64,000 nt of DNA from Bradyrhizobium algeriense. Its GTDB lineage: Bacteria > Pseudomonadota > Alphaproteobacteria > Rhizobiales > Xanthobacteraceae. The DNA is taken from assembly GCF_003062295.1 (NCBI RefSeq), contig NZ_PYCN01000018.1, forward strand, positions 102,015 through 166,014, written 5' to 3'. Under the pieces are notes generated by a model, which ran no database searches, was not told the origin of the DNA, and worked only from the letters and a program-made list of their open reading frames with translations. Below, piece by piece: positions 1-8,926 of the stretch (within the stretch, counting starts at the first letter, position 1; each line of letters opens with the position of its first letter). Both the position numbers and the translations under genes were made by a program.

Positions 1-857
1 CACGCGTAATCGCCATCACCACCGCCATCGTCGCCGTCGAAGCCGTCGGCATCGTGGTCCATGTCGTTATCATCGTCATGCGAGGCCTGATCGAAGAAGC
101 CCTGCCGCGAACCGGAATCGTTGTCGTTGTTGTCGGCGCGCTGGCTGGACGAGCCGCGCGAACCGATGTCGTTAATTCCGGCGTCGCGCGCCAGGTCGCC
201 GCCGGACTGGTCGCCCCACGGCCTGCGGTCTTCGATTCCGCCGCTATGGTTGGCCGTGTCGCCGAAGCTTTGGTGGTTGCCGCCACCGCCCGTCATCGAA
301 CGGAGGCTGCCAGCCAGCAACGAGCCGCCGACCACGCCGACCGCGGCCGCCGCTGCGGTGCCGAGGAACGAGCCGCCACCGCCGCCGAACGGCGACTGCT
401 GCGGCGGCTGCGCGCCATAGGGCTGAGGCTGGGCATAGGCCGGCTGATTATATTGTCCGGGCGGCTGGCTCTGCTGCAAGACCTGGCCCGTGTTCCACGC
501 CGGACGGCTGCCGCCAGAATCGCCGCCCATCTCGGGCGCACGAACGTTGGGCACCGAACCATGTGACGAACCTTGCGGCTGGTTCTGCCCGAAGATCGCA
601 TCGCGCATCGAATCGAGGAAGCCGCCGGATTGATTTTGCTGACCTGCTGCCGCTTCCAATTCCTGGATGCGCATGTCGGCGCGCTTCAGCGCTTCGTCCT
701 GCACCAGCGTCGTTTGCACCAGCGCATAGACCGCATTGGGCGCGTTGCGCAGGCCCTGCATGATCGCTGACATCGCCTCCGCATCGCGCGGGGCGTTCTC
801 CAGCTTGGCGAGCCGGTCGAAAAGACCGTCAATCAGTTGGCGTTCTTGCGGTGTCAT
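1..857 (-). CDS. DUF2076 domain protein (3' end at window edge)
   Basis: The reading frame starts at ATG 857 and stays open to base 3, about 285 codons, so the stop is at or just beyond the window edge. The N-terminus (MTPQERQLIDGLFDRLAKLE) matches the DUF2076 family as I know it. A helical region of about 90 residues is followed by a Gln/Pro/Gly-rich linker, a Gly/Ala-rich hydrophobic stretch (GTAAAAAVGVVGGSLLAGSL) and a Ser/Asn/Asp-rich tail ending in Asp/Gly repeats. The family is described as periplasmic or membrane-associated, but its function is unknown. The spacing to the next gene suggests a single-gene unit. Confidence 0.85.
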   Translation of the reverse strand, partial: MTPQERQLIDGLFDRLAKLENAPRDAEAMSAIMQGLRNAPNAVYALVQTTLVQDEALKRADMRIQELEAAAGQQNQSGGFLDSMRDAIFGQNQPQGSSHGSVPNVRAPEMGGDSGGSRPAWNTGQVLQQSQPPGQYNQPAYAQPQPYGAQPPQQSPFGGGGGSFLGTAAAAAVGVVGGSLLAGSLRSMTGGGGNHQSFGDTANHSGGIEDRRPWGDQSGGDLARDAGINDIGSRGSSSQRADNNDNDSGSRQGFFDQASHDDDNDMDHDADGFDGDDGGGDGDYA

Positions 858-986
858 GGCCCTCTCCCTCGCGTCGGATCGTCGTCAACGCGCCGGGAAG
901 ATGTAGGACGGGGTTTGTGTCGCAAGTAGTGGGTGGCCGAATTAAATTTTGGTATGCGACAAAACGCCGGGATTTGTTGAGTCTTA

Positions 987-1829
987 TCAACTCAATGTAA
1001 CTTTATTCGCCGCCAGCAATGCCGGGAATCGATCGCTTGCGAGATACGCATGTTCCGCCTCGCGCTGGGTGGTGAGGGGGTCGAGGCTTTCGAGCGTTTG
1101 GTCGACGAATCCAGGGTGGCACATCACGAGCGCGCCATCCGGCAATTCGGCAAGGAACTCACCCATCAGCACCGCGAAATCGGGTTCTTTTGAAAAATCA
1201 TAGGCGCCGGCGAAGGCGGGATTGAACGGGATGCCGGCACGGGCGGCGCGCTTGCGGAATTGCGCGCTGAGAACGTCGAGCAGCAGCGCCTTGGGCGCGC
1301 CGAGCAGCCCGGCCAGTGGCTTGAGGCGTCCGCCCTGGCGGACCCAGGCGCCGGGGGCGGCTTCCTTCACCGCGCGCAGGAAGGCGTCGCGCACCTGCGG
1401 AAAGAGTTGCGCGTGCTGATGGCCGTCGACGAAATCGGGCGCGCGGCCGAACAGCTCCTTGAACGCCGCGAGCTGGGCCAGAAGTTCGTCTTCGATCATT
1501 TCAGGGTCGAGCCGCCGCAGCAGGCCCGCGCGCAAGAGTTTTGGAAACGGCAGGAATAGACCGCCATTGAGCGGCCGGAAGTGCATCGTCAGCGGACGAA
1601 ACGGCGCGGTCAGCGTCGCATGCAGCCCGATCGCGCAGCGCGGGCTGTTCGCCGCGAGATCCTGCAGCGCGGCGACCTCGCTGCGTCCGATCGCTGAGCC
1701 TACCACCATCACCGAGGTGGCATTGAGACGGCCGCGGGAGATCAAATCGCGAATGGCGCGGTTGACGCCCTCGGCCAGTCCGTAATCGTCGGCGCACAGC
1801 CAGATCCGGCGCAGCGCAGCGTCGTTCAT
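987..1829 (-). CDS. hpnK: ChbG/HpnK-family polysaccharide deacetylase-like protein
   Basis: This 280-residue protein belongs to the YdjC/ChbG/HpnK fold. An acidic pair sits near the N-terminus (LCADDYGLAEGVNRAI), followed by a GLHATLTAPFRP segment and DGHQHAQLFP. These are the Asp and His ligands of the metal-dependent carbohydrate deacetylase family. HpnK is named for its association with hopanoid biosynthesis clusters. The ATG overlaps the stop of the upstream glycosyltransferase (ATGA), so the two are translationally coupled and probably act on the same glycolipid. The hopanoid assignment rests on family naming only, because no other hpn gene is in the window. Confidence 0.75.
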   Translation of the reverse strand: MNDAALRRIWLCADDYGLAEGVNRAIRDLISRGRLNATSVMVVGSAIGRSEVAALQDLAANSPRCAIGLHATLTAPFRPLTMHFRPLNGGLFLPFPKLLRAGLLRRLDPEMIEDELLAQLAAFKELFGRAPDFVDGHQHAQLFPQVRDAFLRAVKEAAPGAWVRQGGRLKPLAGLLGAPKALLLDVLSAQFRKRAARAGIPFNPAFAGAYDFSKEPDFAVLMGEFLAELPDGALVMCHPGFVDQTLESLDPLTTQREAEHAYLASDRFPALLAANKVTLS

Positions 1830-2869
1830 TCGGCGGCGGTCCGTTCGACGCTGGCCGTGGTCTCGCCATCGGCGCGCTTTTCGGAATGCTCGGCGACGAA
1901 GTAGATCGGCCGCGCCTTCAACTCGGAGAGGATCTTGCCGATATATTCGCCGACGATGCCGATCATGATGAGCTGCACGCCGCCGATCGTCATCAGGCCG
2001 ATCACCAGCGAGGGATAGCCGGGGACCTGCTTGCCGGTGGTCCAGACTTCCCAGAGAATAGTCAGGCCGAACAGGAAGGCGCCGACGGCAAGCAGCACGC
2101 CGAACAGGCTCGCAAAGCGCAGCGGCGCCACCGAGAACGACGTCAATCCCTCGATCGACAGTCCCACCAGCCGGCCGGGGCTGAAGGTGGTGACGCCGTG
2201 CGCGCGCGGCGCCGGTTCATAATCGACGCGGATCTGGCGGAAGCCGATCCAGCTCGCCAGTCCCTTGAAGAAGCGGTTGCGCTCGGGAAGCTGCCGCAGT
2301 GCGGCGGCGGCGCGCGGCGACAGCAGGCGGAAATCGCCGGCGTCCTCGGGGATCTTCTGCCGTGCGCCCCAGTTGATCAGCGCGTAGAAGCCGTGCACCG
2401 CCTGGCGGCGCAGGAACGATTCATTGTCGCGATTCGCCTTCGCCGTATAGACGACGTCGTAGCCGTCATCGATCCAGTGCGCGACCAGCTTTTCGACCAG
2501 GCTCGGTGGATGCTGGCCGTCACCGTCCATGAACAGGACAGCGCCGCGGCGGGCATGGTCCAGCCCCGCCATCAGCGCCGCTTCCTTGCCGAAATTGCGC
2601 GACAGCGACACCACCTGGATGTCGAGCGCATCAGCGTTAAGCGTGCGCGCGATTGCAAGCGTATTGTCGGCGCTGCCGTCGTCGACATAGACCACTTCGC
2701 TGGCAAGGCCGAAACGTGCCTTCAGCGTGCGGGCGAGGTTGACCAGCCGCCCGTGCAGCAAAGCGAGCCCTGCCGCCTCGTTGTACAGCGGCACGACAAT
2801 CGACAGGCCTTGCGCCGCGGCGCTGGCTGCGGTCGTCGACAGGCGGGAAACGTCAGAGCCCAGCGTCAT
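1826..2869 (-). CDS. Family 2 glycosyltransferase with C-terminal TM pair (GtrB/ArnC type)
   Basis: The GT-A domain covers about residues 20-230: SIVVPLYNE start, VYVDDGSADNT nucleotide site, and MDGDGQHPP carrying the metal-binding DxD-like motif. Two hydrophobic segments follow near residues 245-270 and 285-320, as in polyprenyl-phosphate sugar transferases. The enzyme probably moves a sugar from a nucleotide donor to a lipid carrier at the cytoplasmic membrane. It is the first gene of a two-gene unit with the downstream deacetylase (4-base overlap), suggesting transfer followed by deacetylation of one glycolipid. The exact substrate cannot be read from sequence. Confidence 0.85.
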   Translation of the reverse strand: MTLGSDVSRLSTTAASAAAQGLSIVVPLYNEAAGLALLHGRLVNLARTLKARFGLASEVVYVDDGSADNTLAIARTLNADALDIQVVSLSRNFGKEAALMAGLDHARRGAVLFMDGDGQHPPSLVEKLVAHWIDDGYDVVYTAKANRDNESFLRRQAVHGFYALINWGARQKIPEDAGDFRLLSPRAAAALRQLPERNRFFKGLASWIGFRQIRVDYEPAPRAHGVTTFSPGRLVGLSIEGLTSFSVAPLRFASLFGVLLAVGAFLFGLTILWEVWTTGKQVPGYPSLVIGLMTIGGVQLIMIGIVGEYIGKILSELKARPIYFVAEHSEKRADGETTASVERTAAE

Positions 2870-2944
2870 CGATCAGGTCCCAGATCATCCAATCGTATAT
2901 GTTACCTGCCAGAGTCTGTCGCAACGATGAACGAAACGGCAGCC

Positions 2945-3922
2945 TCATTGCCGCAAGAACGCCTCGAGCCTGGCAAATAGCGGGTTTTCCCGGTCGAGCA
3001 CGTAGTCGAGCGAGGCGATCGACACCGTGTCGGCGCCATGCTCACGCAGGAAACTGCCGAGCGCGTAAAGCTGCATCGGCGGGCAGTGCAGCGTGATCAT
3101 GCCCGACGAGGTCGGTCCGCCGAACGGCGCCACCACGCCAAAACGATTATGCGCCTCCGTCAGCAACGCATCGTTGCAGCCGGCGAAGCGCGTTCGCACC
3201 TCGCGATATTTGCTGGCCCGGGCGCGTGCGGCGATGTGGTCAAGGATGACGCGCGCGGTCTCGCGGGCGTCAGCCGACCAGTCGGCATCCTTTGACGCCA
3301 CGAGGTTGGCCTGGCTGCGCAGGATCACGCCGTCGTCCAGCACCTTGAGCCCATTGGCGGCGAGCGTCGCGCCCGTGGTGGTGATGTCGACGATCATCTC
3401 GGCGGTGCCGACCGCGGGCGCGCCCTCGGTGGCGCCGGCGCTTTCAACGATGCGGTAATCGACCACGCCGTGGGCGGCGAAGAAGTTGCGCGTCAGGTTG
3501 ATGTATTTGGTTGCGACCCGCATCCGCCGGTTATGCTTCGCGCGGAAACCGGTCGTGACGTCGTCGAGGTCGGCCATGGTGCGGACGTCGATCCAGGCCT
3601 GCGGCACCGCGACCACGACATTGGCGCTGCCGAAGCCGAGATTGTCGATCAGCAGCACGCGCCTGTCGGCATCCGTAATGCTTTCGCGCAACAGGTCCTC
3701 GCCGGTGACGCCGAGATGCACCATGCCGCGCGCCAGCTGCGAGGCGATTTCGCTCGCGGAGAGATAGGCGATCTCGACATTGTCGAGGCCGGAAATCGTG
3801 CCGCGATAATCGCGCGCGCCGCGTGGTTTCGCCAGCGAGAGCCCCGCGCGCGTGAAAAACGCCTCGGCGTTCTCCTGCAGACGGCCCTTGGACGGAACGG
3901 CGAGAACGAAGGGGGCGGTCAT
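2945..3922 (-). CDS. hisG: ATP phosphoribosyltransferase catalytic subunit
   Basis: HisG catalyses the first step of histidine synthesis, condensing ATP with PRPP. The 325-residue protein starts MTAPFVLAVPSKGRLQENAE and carries the conserved ESAGATEGAP and VDITTTGATL segments. I chose ATG 3922 because it overlaps the hisZ stop (ATGA); an upstream in-frame start would add 12 residues inside hisZ. HisG partnered with HisZ is usually the short form of 210-230 residues, so this length is notable. I recall long forms in Bradyrhizobium and Rhodopseudomonas, so it is probably normal for the group. Confidence 0.95.
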   Translation of the reverse strand: MTAPFVLAVPSKGRLQENAEAFFTRAGLSLAKPRGARDYRGTISGLDNVEIAYLSASEIASQLARGMVHLGVTGEDLLRESITDADRRVLLIDNLGFGSANVVVAVPQAWIDVRTMADLDDVTTGFRAKHNRRMRVATKYINLTRNFFAAHGVVDYRIVESAGATEGAPAVGTAEMIVDITTTGATLAANGLKVLDDGVILRSQANLVASKDADWSADARETARVILDHIAARARASKYREVRTRFAGCNDALLTEAHNRFGVVAPFGGPTSSGMITLHCPPMQLYALGSFLREHGADTVSIASLDYVLDRENPLFARLEAFLRQ

Positions 3923-5079
3923 GCGGCGCTCCCCAGCTTCGTCAAGGCCTCGATCCATACCGAGAAGCCGACCGCCGGGATCGGTGCGGGCGAACCGAGC
4001 TGCGTCATCAGGCCATCATAGCGACCGCCGGCCACCAGCGGCTCGACGCTGTTGCCTTTGGTATTTCCTTTGCCGTGCAGTTCGAATTCGAAGCCGGTGT
4101 AGTAGTCGAGCCCGCGGCCGAACGAGGTGGAAAACCGCGTCAGCTTGGTGTCGATGCCGCGCGCGGCCATGAAGCCGACGCGGCTTTCGAGCTGGTCGAT
4201 GGCGGCGGCGAGATCGAGCTTGGCGTCAGCGGCGAGCGCGCGCAGTTGCGCCACCGATTCATCGGGATCACCCGCGATCGCGAGGAAGCGCTTGATGATG
4301 GCAAGCGCATCGCGCGGCAACGCACCGCCCTTCAGCGTCGATTGTTCGAGGAAGCGGTCGGCGATTTCGGCGACCGTTCGTCCGCCGACATTGGTGGTGC
4401 CGGCGATCGACATCAAATCGGTGACCAGCGCCAGCGCCGCCTTGCGGTCGGAGCCGGCAAGCGCCGCCAGCACGCCCTCATATTCGTTGCGGCCGGGCGC
4501 GGTCGCAAGCGTCAGCCGCTCGATGTCCTCGGCGAGGCTGACCTTGCGGTTGAAGTCCTTGATCAACCGCCGCCGCCACACCGGATAGAGATTAAGCGCG
4601 TCGATCAGCGCCGTGAAAAGCGCGACGTCGCCGGTGCGGATGTCGACATCCTTCAATCCGAAAGCTGTGGTCGCTTCCAGCGCCAGCGCCAGCATTTCCG
4701 CATCCGCCGCGGCGCGGTCCTGCCGGCCAAAGGATTCGATGCCGGCCTGCAGGAATTCGCTGGGCTGGCCGCCGCGATAGCGGAACACCGGCCCGAGATA
4801 GCTGAAGCCCGCGGGCTTTCCGGCGCTGGCGGAGGCGAGATAATCGCGCGCCACCGGAATGGTGAGGTCGGGGCGCAGGCAGAGTTCCTCGCCGGACGCG
4901 TCGGTGGTCAGGTAAAGGCTCTTGCGGATGTCCTCGCCGGAAAGGTCGAGGAACGGCTCCGCCGGCTGCAGGATGCCGGGGTGGGCCTGGACGTAGCCGC
5001 CTTGTGCAAACGACAATAGCAGGGCGTCCGCCCAGGCGGCGGATCCGGCAGCACCTCTGATGGCGGCGGTCGCGGTCAT
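3919..5079 (-). CDS. hisZ: ATP phosphoribosyltransferase regulatory subunit
   Basis: HisZ is a catalytically dead relative of histidyl-tRNA synthetase that binds HisG and provides histidine feedback control. The class II synthetase-like core is visible: LRPDLTIPVARDYLA (motif 2 region), SYLGPVFRYRGGQPSEF, and FGRGLDYYTGFEFELHG. Length is 386 residues from ATG 5079 (MTATAAIRGAAG); an upstream in-frame start lies 23 codons earlier without better support. It overlaps hisG by 4 bases. No hisS is adjacent upstream; a ParDE pair lies there on the other strand. Confidence 0.93.
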   Translation of the reverse strand: MTATAAIRGAAGSAAWADALLLSFAQGGYVQAHPGILQPAEPFLDLSGEDIRKSLYLTTDASGEELCLRPDLTIPVARDYLASASAGKPAGFSYLGPVFRYRGGQPSEFLQAGIESFGRQDRAAADAEMLALALEATTAFGLKDVDIRTGDVALFTALIDALNLYPVWRRRLIKDFNRKVSLAEDIERLTLATAPGRNEYEGVLAALAGSDRKAALALVTDLMSIAGTTNVGGRTVAEIADRFLEQSTLKGGALPRDALAIIKRFLAIAGDPDESVAQLRALAADAKLDLAAAIDQLESRVGFMAARGIDTKLTRFSTSFGRGLDYYTGFEFELHGKGNTKGNSVEPLVAGGRYDGLMTQLGSPAPIPAVGFSVWIEALTKLGSAA

Positions 5080-5186
5080 TTCAGGTCCAAATATCCGGAA
5101 AAACCGGGTTCCAGGCTCGTTTGGGCTCGTTGGCGCAGCCCTTACCACGGCCGAACCAGGGTTTCGACAGGGATTGGCGAAGTGGC

Positions 5187-5211
5187 TTAACGATTGGGAG
5201 CGTTAACGATT
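5187..5211. repeat. Paired 9-bp direct repeat upstream of parDE
   Basis: TTAACGATT occurs at 5187-5195 and again at 5203-5211. The same bases also form an inverted pair, TTAACG (5187-5192) and CGTTAA (5201-5206). It lies about 110 bp before the antitoxin start, between divergent hisZ and parD. It is a candidate regulatory site, but no factor can be named. Confidence 0.4.
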
Positions 5212-5321
5212 TCAAGACGACTTGGCTAGCAGGAGCGTCGGACGCTGGAACCGCGTTGGTTTGATGGCAAAGATTGCTAAAGTCTGTGGTCGCATCCATA
5301 TTTGGGGAAGAGGTCCCCGCC

Positions 5322-5573
5322 ATGAATATGAATGTCTCGCTGACTGAAGAACTGAGTGAGTTCGTCAAAGCCAAGGTTTCGAGCGGCCGTTACACCTCGG
5401 CAAGCGAGGTTGTGCGCGAGGCGCTGCGGATCATGGAGCAGACGGAAGAAGCCCGGTTGGCCTTCCTGCGGAATGCCTGGGCGGCAGGCCAGGCGAGCGG
5501 CGACGCAGGCCCGGCCGACTTTGCTGATATCAAGGCACAAGGTCGGGCGCTGTTGAAGGCGGCGGGCAAGTAG
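5322..5573 (+). CDS. parD: ParD-type antitoxin (ribbon-helix-helix)
   Basis: The 83-residue protein starts MNMNVSLTEELSEFVKAKVS and has the ParD/CC2985 signature GRYTSASEVVREALRIME: an RHH DNA-binding N-terminus followed by an acidic and Ala-rich toxin-binding tail. ATG 5322 is preceded by a purine-rich GGGGAAGAGG. RHH antitoxins normally bind their cognate ParE and repress their own promoter. The toxin gene follows one base after the stop, so the two are clearly one operon. Confidence 0.9.
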   Translation: MNMNVSLTEELSEFVKAKVSSGRYTSASEVVREALRIMEQTEEARLAFLRNAWAAGQASGDAGPADFADIKAQGRALLKAAGK

Positions 5574-5574
5574 C

Positions 5575-5877
5575 TTGGGAGAGGTTCGCCTTTCCAAGCT
5601 CTCGCAACGTGATCTCCTGGAAATCTGGATTCACATCGCGGCGGACAAAGGTCCTGATGCGGCTGACCATTGGATTGATCGTATTGAAGCGCGGTGCCGT
5701 CAGTTGGCGGAATTTCCCGAGTCGGGACCGCTTCGCCCCGACATTGCCGACGGTGCGCGAATGCTGGTGATTGTGCGCTGGCTGGCGCTTTACGAGATCA
5801 CGACGGGCGGCGTCCGCATCATGCGCATCGTCGATGCCGCGCGCAATCTGGGCGAACTGGACTTATCCGGCGAGTGA
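5575..5877 (+). CDS. parE: ParE-type toxin (RelE/ParE superfamily)
   Basis: The 100-residue protein carries typical ParE features: LSKLSQRDLLEIWIHIA, WIDRIEARCRQLAEFP, and the C-terminal strand pattern MLVIVRWLALYEITTGGVRIMRIVDAARN. The start is TTG 5575, one base after the antitoxin stop, consistent with coupled translation; no ATG is better placed. Family members act on DNA gyrase, though the target of this one is unproven. The frame is intact, so the locus looks functional. Confidence 0.88.
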   Translation: MGEVRLSKLSQRDLLEIWIHIAADKGPDAADHWIDRIEARCRQLAEFPESGPLRPDIADGARMLVIVRWLALYEITTGGVRIMRIVDAARNLGELDLSGE

Positions 5878-5939
5878 GAGCGTGGCGCTACGCTCCGTCT
5901 CGGAGTGGCGGCAACTCCTTCGGCAAACGGATACGGACA

Positions 5940-6698
5940 TCATCCTCTGCCTGAACTCCGCCAGTCCCCGAGCGCGGCCTGCACCAGCGCCAGCACGGCG
6001 ACGCCGGCGGTATCCGCGCGCAGGATGCGGGGGCCCAAAGACAGCCGCAGCGTCCTCGGCTGCCGCAGCAGCAGCTTCCGTTCTTCCTCGGCAAATCCGC
6101 CCTCGGGGCCGATCAGGATGTCGATGCCGCTAGCTGCGGTTAACCCGTTTTGCAGGGCCTGCAGTGGCGAGGTGATTTCCGCCGCCTCGTCGCAGAACAC
6201 CAGCAGGCGGCTGGTTTCGCGCTTTTCGAGAAAACGATCGAGCGCAACGGGCTCAGCGACCGCGGCAAGGCTCAGGATGCCGCACTGCTCGGCGGCCTCG
6301 ATGACGTTGGCACGCATCCGCTCTACGTTGACCCGCGAAACCTGGGTGTGCCGCGTCAACACCGGCTGCAGCCTTGAGACCCCCATCTCGACCGCCTTCT
6401 GCACCATGTAGTCGAGGCGAGCGTGCTTCAGCGGCGCAAAGACATAGGCGATATCGGGCAGGCGATCCTGCGGCCGCGTCCGCGCGACGATGGTCAGGCT
6501 GTCCGGCCGCTTGCGGCCCTCGATCTGCGCCCGCCATTCGCCGTCGCGGCCGTTGAACACCAGGATGGTTTCGCCGGCGGAAAGCCGCAGCACATTGCCC
6601 AGATAATTGCTCTGGTTGCGCTCCAGCGCGATTCGTTCGCCCTCACGCAAGGGGGCATCGACGAACAGGCGAGGGGCGCGAAAGTCGAATTCAGGCAT
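5940..6698 (-). CDS. rsmE: 16S rRNA m3U1498 methyltransferase
   Basis: RsmE methylates N3 of U1498 in 16S rRNA using SAM. The 252-residue protein has the N-terminal PUA-like region (FVDAPLREGERIALER, HVLRLS-like NVLRLSAGE) and the C-terminal SPOUT knot with the diagnostic ILIGPEGGFAEEE and LRLSLGPRILRADTA motifs. Length is normal for the family. It is transcribed divergently from the secreted-protein gene at 6903. Confidence 0.95.
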   Translation of the reverse strand: MPEFDFRAPRLFVDAPLREGERIALERNQSNYLGNVLRLSAGETILVFNGRDGEWRAQIEGRKRPDSLTIVARTRPQDRLPDIAYVFAPLKHARLDYMVQKAVEMGVSRLQPVLTRHTQVSRVNVERMRANVIEAAEQCGILSLAAVAEPVALDRFLEKRETSRLLVFCDEAAEITSPLQALQNGLTAASGIDILIGPEGGFAEEERKLLLRQPRTLRLSLGPRILRADTAGVAVLALVQAALGDWRSSGRG

Positions 6699-6902
6699 CT
6701 GAAATGTTCCGTTTCCGGGCGCTTTTAGCCCAAAGCGCTAGAATTCGGAGGCTATTTTTGGCTTTCCGGGGTCCCTGCGCCGCGCTGCTGCCCCAATCAA
6801 CGGGTTGTTAAGGGCCGGCAGGAATCGTAAAAAGCCCATCGCAAATCTGCGTCGTTCGGAAGACGTTGGGGCTGCCTGACCTTGCCGGAGAACAAACCCT
6901 TG

Positions 6903-7565
6903 ATGATCCGCCGCCTGATTGTGCCGCTGACCGCTGCCATCGTGACCGTTCACGCCGGGCATGTGTTTGCGCAGAGCGCGTTTCCGGCGCCATTGCCCAA
7001 CCAGCGCGCCGCGCCCGCGAATGCCTCACCGTTTCCGCCGGTGAATGGCGCGGCGCCATCGGCCTCGGTGGGCGCCCCGTCGCCATTTCCGACGCAAGGT
7101 GCCGCCCCGGTCGGCGGCGGTTTCGGAGGCGCAGCGCCGCCGCCACAGGCCGGCGGTGGGGCAGACGCCTGCATGAAGGGTTTCGTTCCCCTGCGCGAGG
7201 AAGCCGAGAAGCGCGGCAAGATGATCAAGGCCGCGAGCGACCGCAAGGCGCCGCCGGACGAGGCCTGCAAGCTGATCGGCAATTTCGGCAAGGCCGAACT
7301 GAACATGATCAAATATGTCGAGACCAACTCGGCCAAATGCGGAATTCCGCCGCAGATCGCCGACCAGCTCAAGAACGGCCACAAGAACACCGAGAAGATG
7401 CAGAAGCAGGTCTGTGCCGTCGCGCAGCAGGCGCAGGCGCGGGGACCGGCCGGTCCCAGTCTCAGCGAAGTGCTCGGCTCCTCGGCGGCGCTCCCCGAGG
7501 CGCAGGCCGTGAAGAAGGGCGGCAGCACCTTCGATACGCTGAACGGCAACGTTCTCGCGCGATGA
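6903..7565 (+). CDS. Secreted Pro/Ala/Gly-rich protein of unknown function
   Basis: From ATG 6903 the protein (220 residues) begins with a clear signal peptide, MIRRLIVPLTAAIVTVHAGH, cleaved near VFAQS. A low-complexity Pro/Ala/Gly stretch to about residue 90 precedes a compact domain of about 90 residues with four cysteines (DACMKGFVPL, DEACKLIG, SAKCGIPP, KQVCAVAQQ) that could form two disulfides in the periplasm. I recognise this as a conserved rhizobial hypothetical but know no function. TTG 6882 is a weaker alternative start. ubiA follows after 10 bases. Confidence 0.8.
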   Translation: MIRRLIVPLTAAIVTVHAGHVFAQSAFPAPLPNQRAAPANASPFPPVNGAAPSASVGAPSPFPTQGAAPVGGGFGGAAPPPQAGGGADACMKGFVPLREEAEKRGKMIKAASDRKAPPDEACKLIGNFGKAELNMIKYVETNSAKCGIPPQIADQLKNGHKNTEKMQKQVCAVAQQAQARGPAGPSLSEVLGSSAALPEAQAVKKGGSTFDTLNGNVLAR

Positions 7566-7575
7566 TCCCGATCCG

Positions 7576-8511
7576 ATGAGCGACGCGACCACCCGCGTTG
7601 CCGACGCCACCGGCAACTGGGTCGATACGCGCGCGCCGTCCTGGTCGCGGCCTTATTTGCGGCTTTCCCGTTTCGACCGTCCGATCGGATCGTGGCTGCT
7701 GCTGATGCCGTGCTGGTGGTCGGCGGCGCTGGCCGCCGGCATTGCCCGCGACGTCTCGCAATTGCCGCTCGTGATCGTGCTGTTCTTGATCGGCGCCTTT
7801 GTCATGCGCGGAGCAGGGTGCGCCTGGAACGACATCACCGACCGCGATCTCGACGCGCGCGTCGAGCGGACGCGGTCGCGGCCGCTGCCCGCCGGGCAGA
7901 TCAGCGTGGCGCAGGCGTTTGCCTTCCTTGTCCTGCAGGCGCTGATCGGGCTTCTGGTGCTGCTGCAGTTCAACTGGTTTGCGATCATGACCGGCATCGC
8001 CTCGCTCGTCATCGTCGCGATCTATCCCTTCATGAAGCGCATCACCTGGTGGCCGCAGGTCGTGCTCGGCCTGGCGTTCTCATGGGGCGCGCTGATGGGA
8101 TTCGCCGTCATGCTCGGGCGGATCGATCTGACGGCGCTCGCGCTCTATGCCGGCTCGATCGCCTGGGTGATCGGCTACGACACGATCTACGCCCATCAGG
8201 ACACCGAGGACGACGCGCTGATCGGCATCAAGTCCACTGCACGCCTGTTCGGCGCGCGCACCCATCGCGCGCTGATGGTGTTTTATTCCCTTGCGGTGAT
8301 ACTGATCGGCGTGGCGCTGGTGCTGGGCGGCGTACGCTGGCCGGCCTGGATCGGGTTGATCGCGTTTGCCGCGCATCTCGCCTGGCAGATCAGGCGGTTG
8401 GACATAAGCGATCCCGCGCTGTGCCGGCGCATATTCTATTCCAACCGCGACGCAGGGCTGCTGCTGTTCGCGGGCTTGCTCGCGGACGCGGTGATGCGTT
8501 CGGTCTCGTAG
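7576..8511 (+). CDS. ubiA: 4-hydroxybenzoate polyprenyltransferase
   Basis: UbiA attaches the polyprenyl chain to 4-hydroxybenzoate in ubiquinone synthesis at the inner membrane. The 311-residue protein is strongly hydrophobic with about eight TM helices and both Asp-rich motifs: NDITDRDLD near residue 85 and YDTIYAHQDTEDD near residue 201. Length and motif spacing fit the family. It lies 10 bases downstream of the secreted-protein gene, so they may share a transcript. A REP-like palindrome begins over the stop codon. Confidence 0.95.
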   Translation: MSDATTRVADATGNWVDTRAPSWSRPYLRLSRFDRPIGSWLLLMPCWWSAALAAGIARDVSQLPLVIVLFLIGAFVMRGAGCAWNDITDRDLDARVERTRSRPLPAGQISVAQAFAFLVLQALIGLLVLLQFNWFAIMTGIASLVIVAIYPFMKRITWWPQVVLGLAFSWGALMGFAVMLGRIDLTALALYAGSIAWVIGYDTIYAHQDTEDDALIGIKSTARLFGARTHRALMVFYSLAVILIGVALVLGGVRWPAWIGLIAFAAHLAWQIRRLDISDPALCRRIFYSNRDAGLLLFAGLLADAVMRSVS

Positions 8512-8633
8512 GGTGGGCAAAGGAGCGTTAGCGACGTGCCCACCATCTATCACCGAGCGTGCTGTTTGATGGTGGGCACGCTTCCGCCTTCGCTCGTTGA
8601 GCTACGGCGGACAAGTCGCTTTGCCCACCCTAC
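8508..8633. repeat. REP-like nested palindrome after ubiA
   Basis: Outer arms GTAGGGTGGGCAAA (8508-8521) and TTTGCCCACCCTAC (8620-8633) are perfect complements. Inner arms GTGCCCACCATC (8536-8547) and GATGGTGGGCAC (8568-8579) form a second hairpin. The element looks like a dispersed rhizobial intergenic repeat and may also act as a transcript end. Confidence 0.8.
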
Positions 8634-8709
8634 GGACCGGCACGAAGAACGACTTCGCGGCACATCTTGGTTGCAGCCACAGACATTCTGAAGGGAGAAC
8701 TCGGCATCG

Positions 8710-8913
8710 TCATGGTTTTGCCGTGAGCGCTGCAATAACCGCGACCAACAGAAGTCCGGCGACACTCCAGACGACCAGACCAATCAGCAATTCGATAAAG
8801 GGATTCGACTTGCGGCCCCAAAGAGACAGAGCTTTCTTGCCCGTATGCTGGACGAGCAGCTCAAACGCCGCCTGGATCAATGCGCCGATAAAACGAACAA
8901 TGGTCTCTGCCAT
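8710..8913 (-). CDS. Small membrane protein of unknown function
   Basis: This 67-residue protein starts MAETIVRFIGALIQAAFELL and ends in one clear TM helix (IELLIGLVVWSVAGLLLVAV). A strong Shine-Dalgarno (GGAGG, 5 bases before ATG 8913) supports it as a real gene. The short basic loop (KKALSLWGRK) lies between the amphipathic N-terminus and the TM segment. No function can be assigned. It sits between two REP-like elements. Confidence 0.6.
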   Translation of the reverse strand: MAETIVRFIGALIQAAFELLVQHTGKKALSLWGRKSNPFIELLIGLVVWSVAGLLLVAVIAALTAKP

Positions 8914-8926
8914 CTAGCCTCCGCTC

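Noticed and set aside
1886..2980. Plus-strand frame of 364 codons
   Set aside because: Antisense to the glycosyltransferase, which carries clear GT2 motifs.
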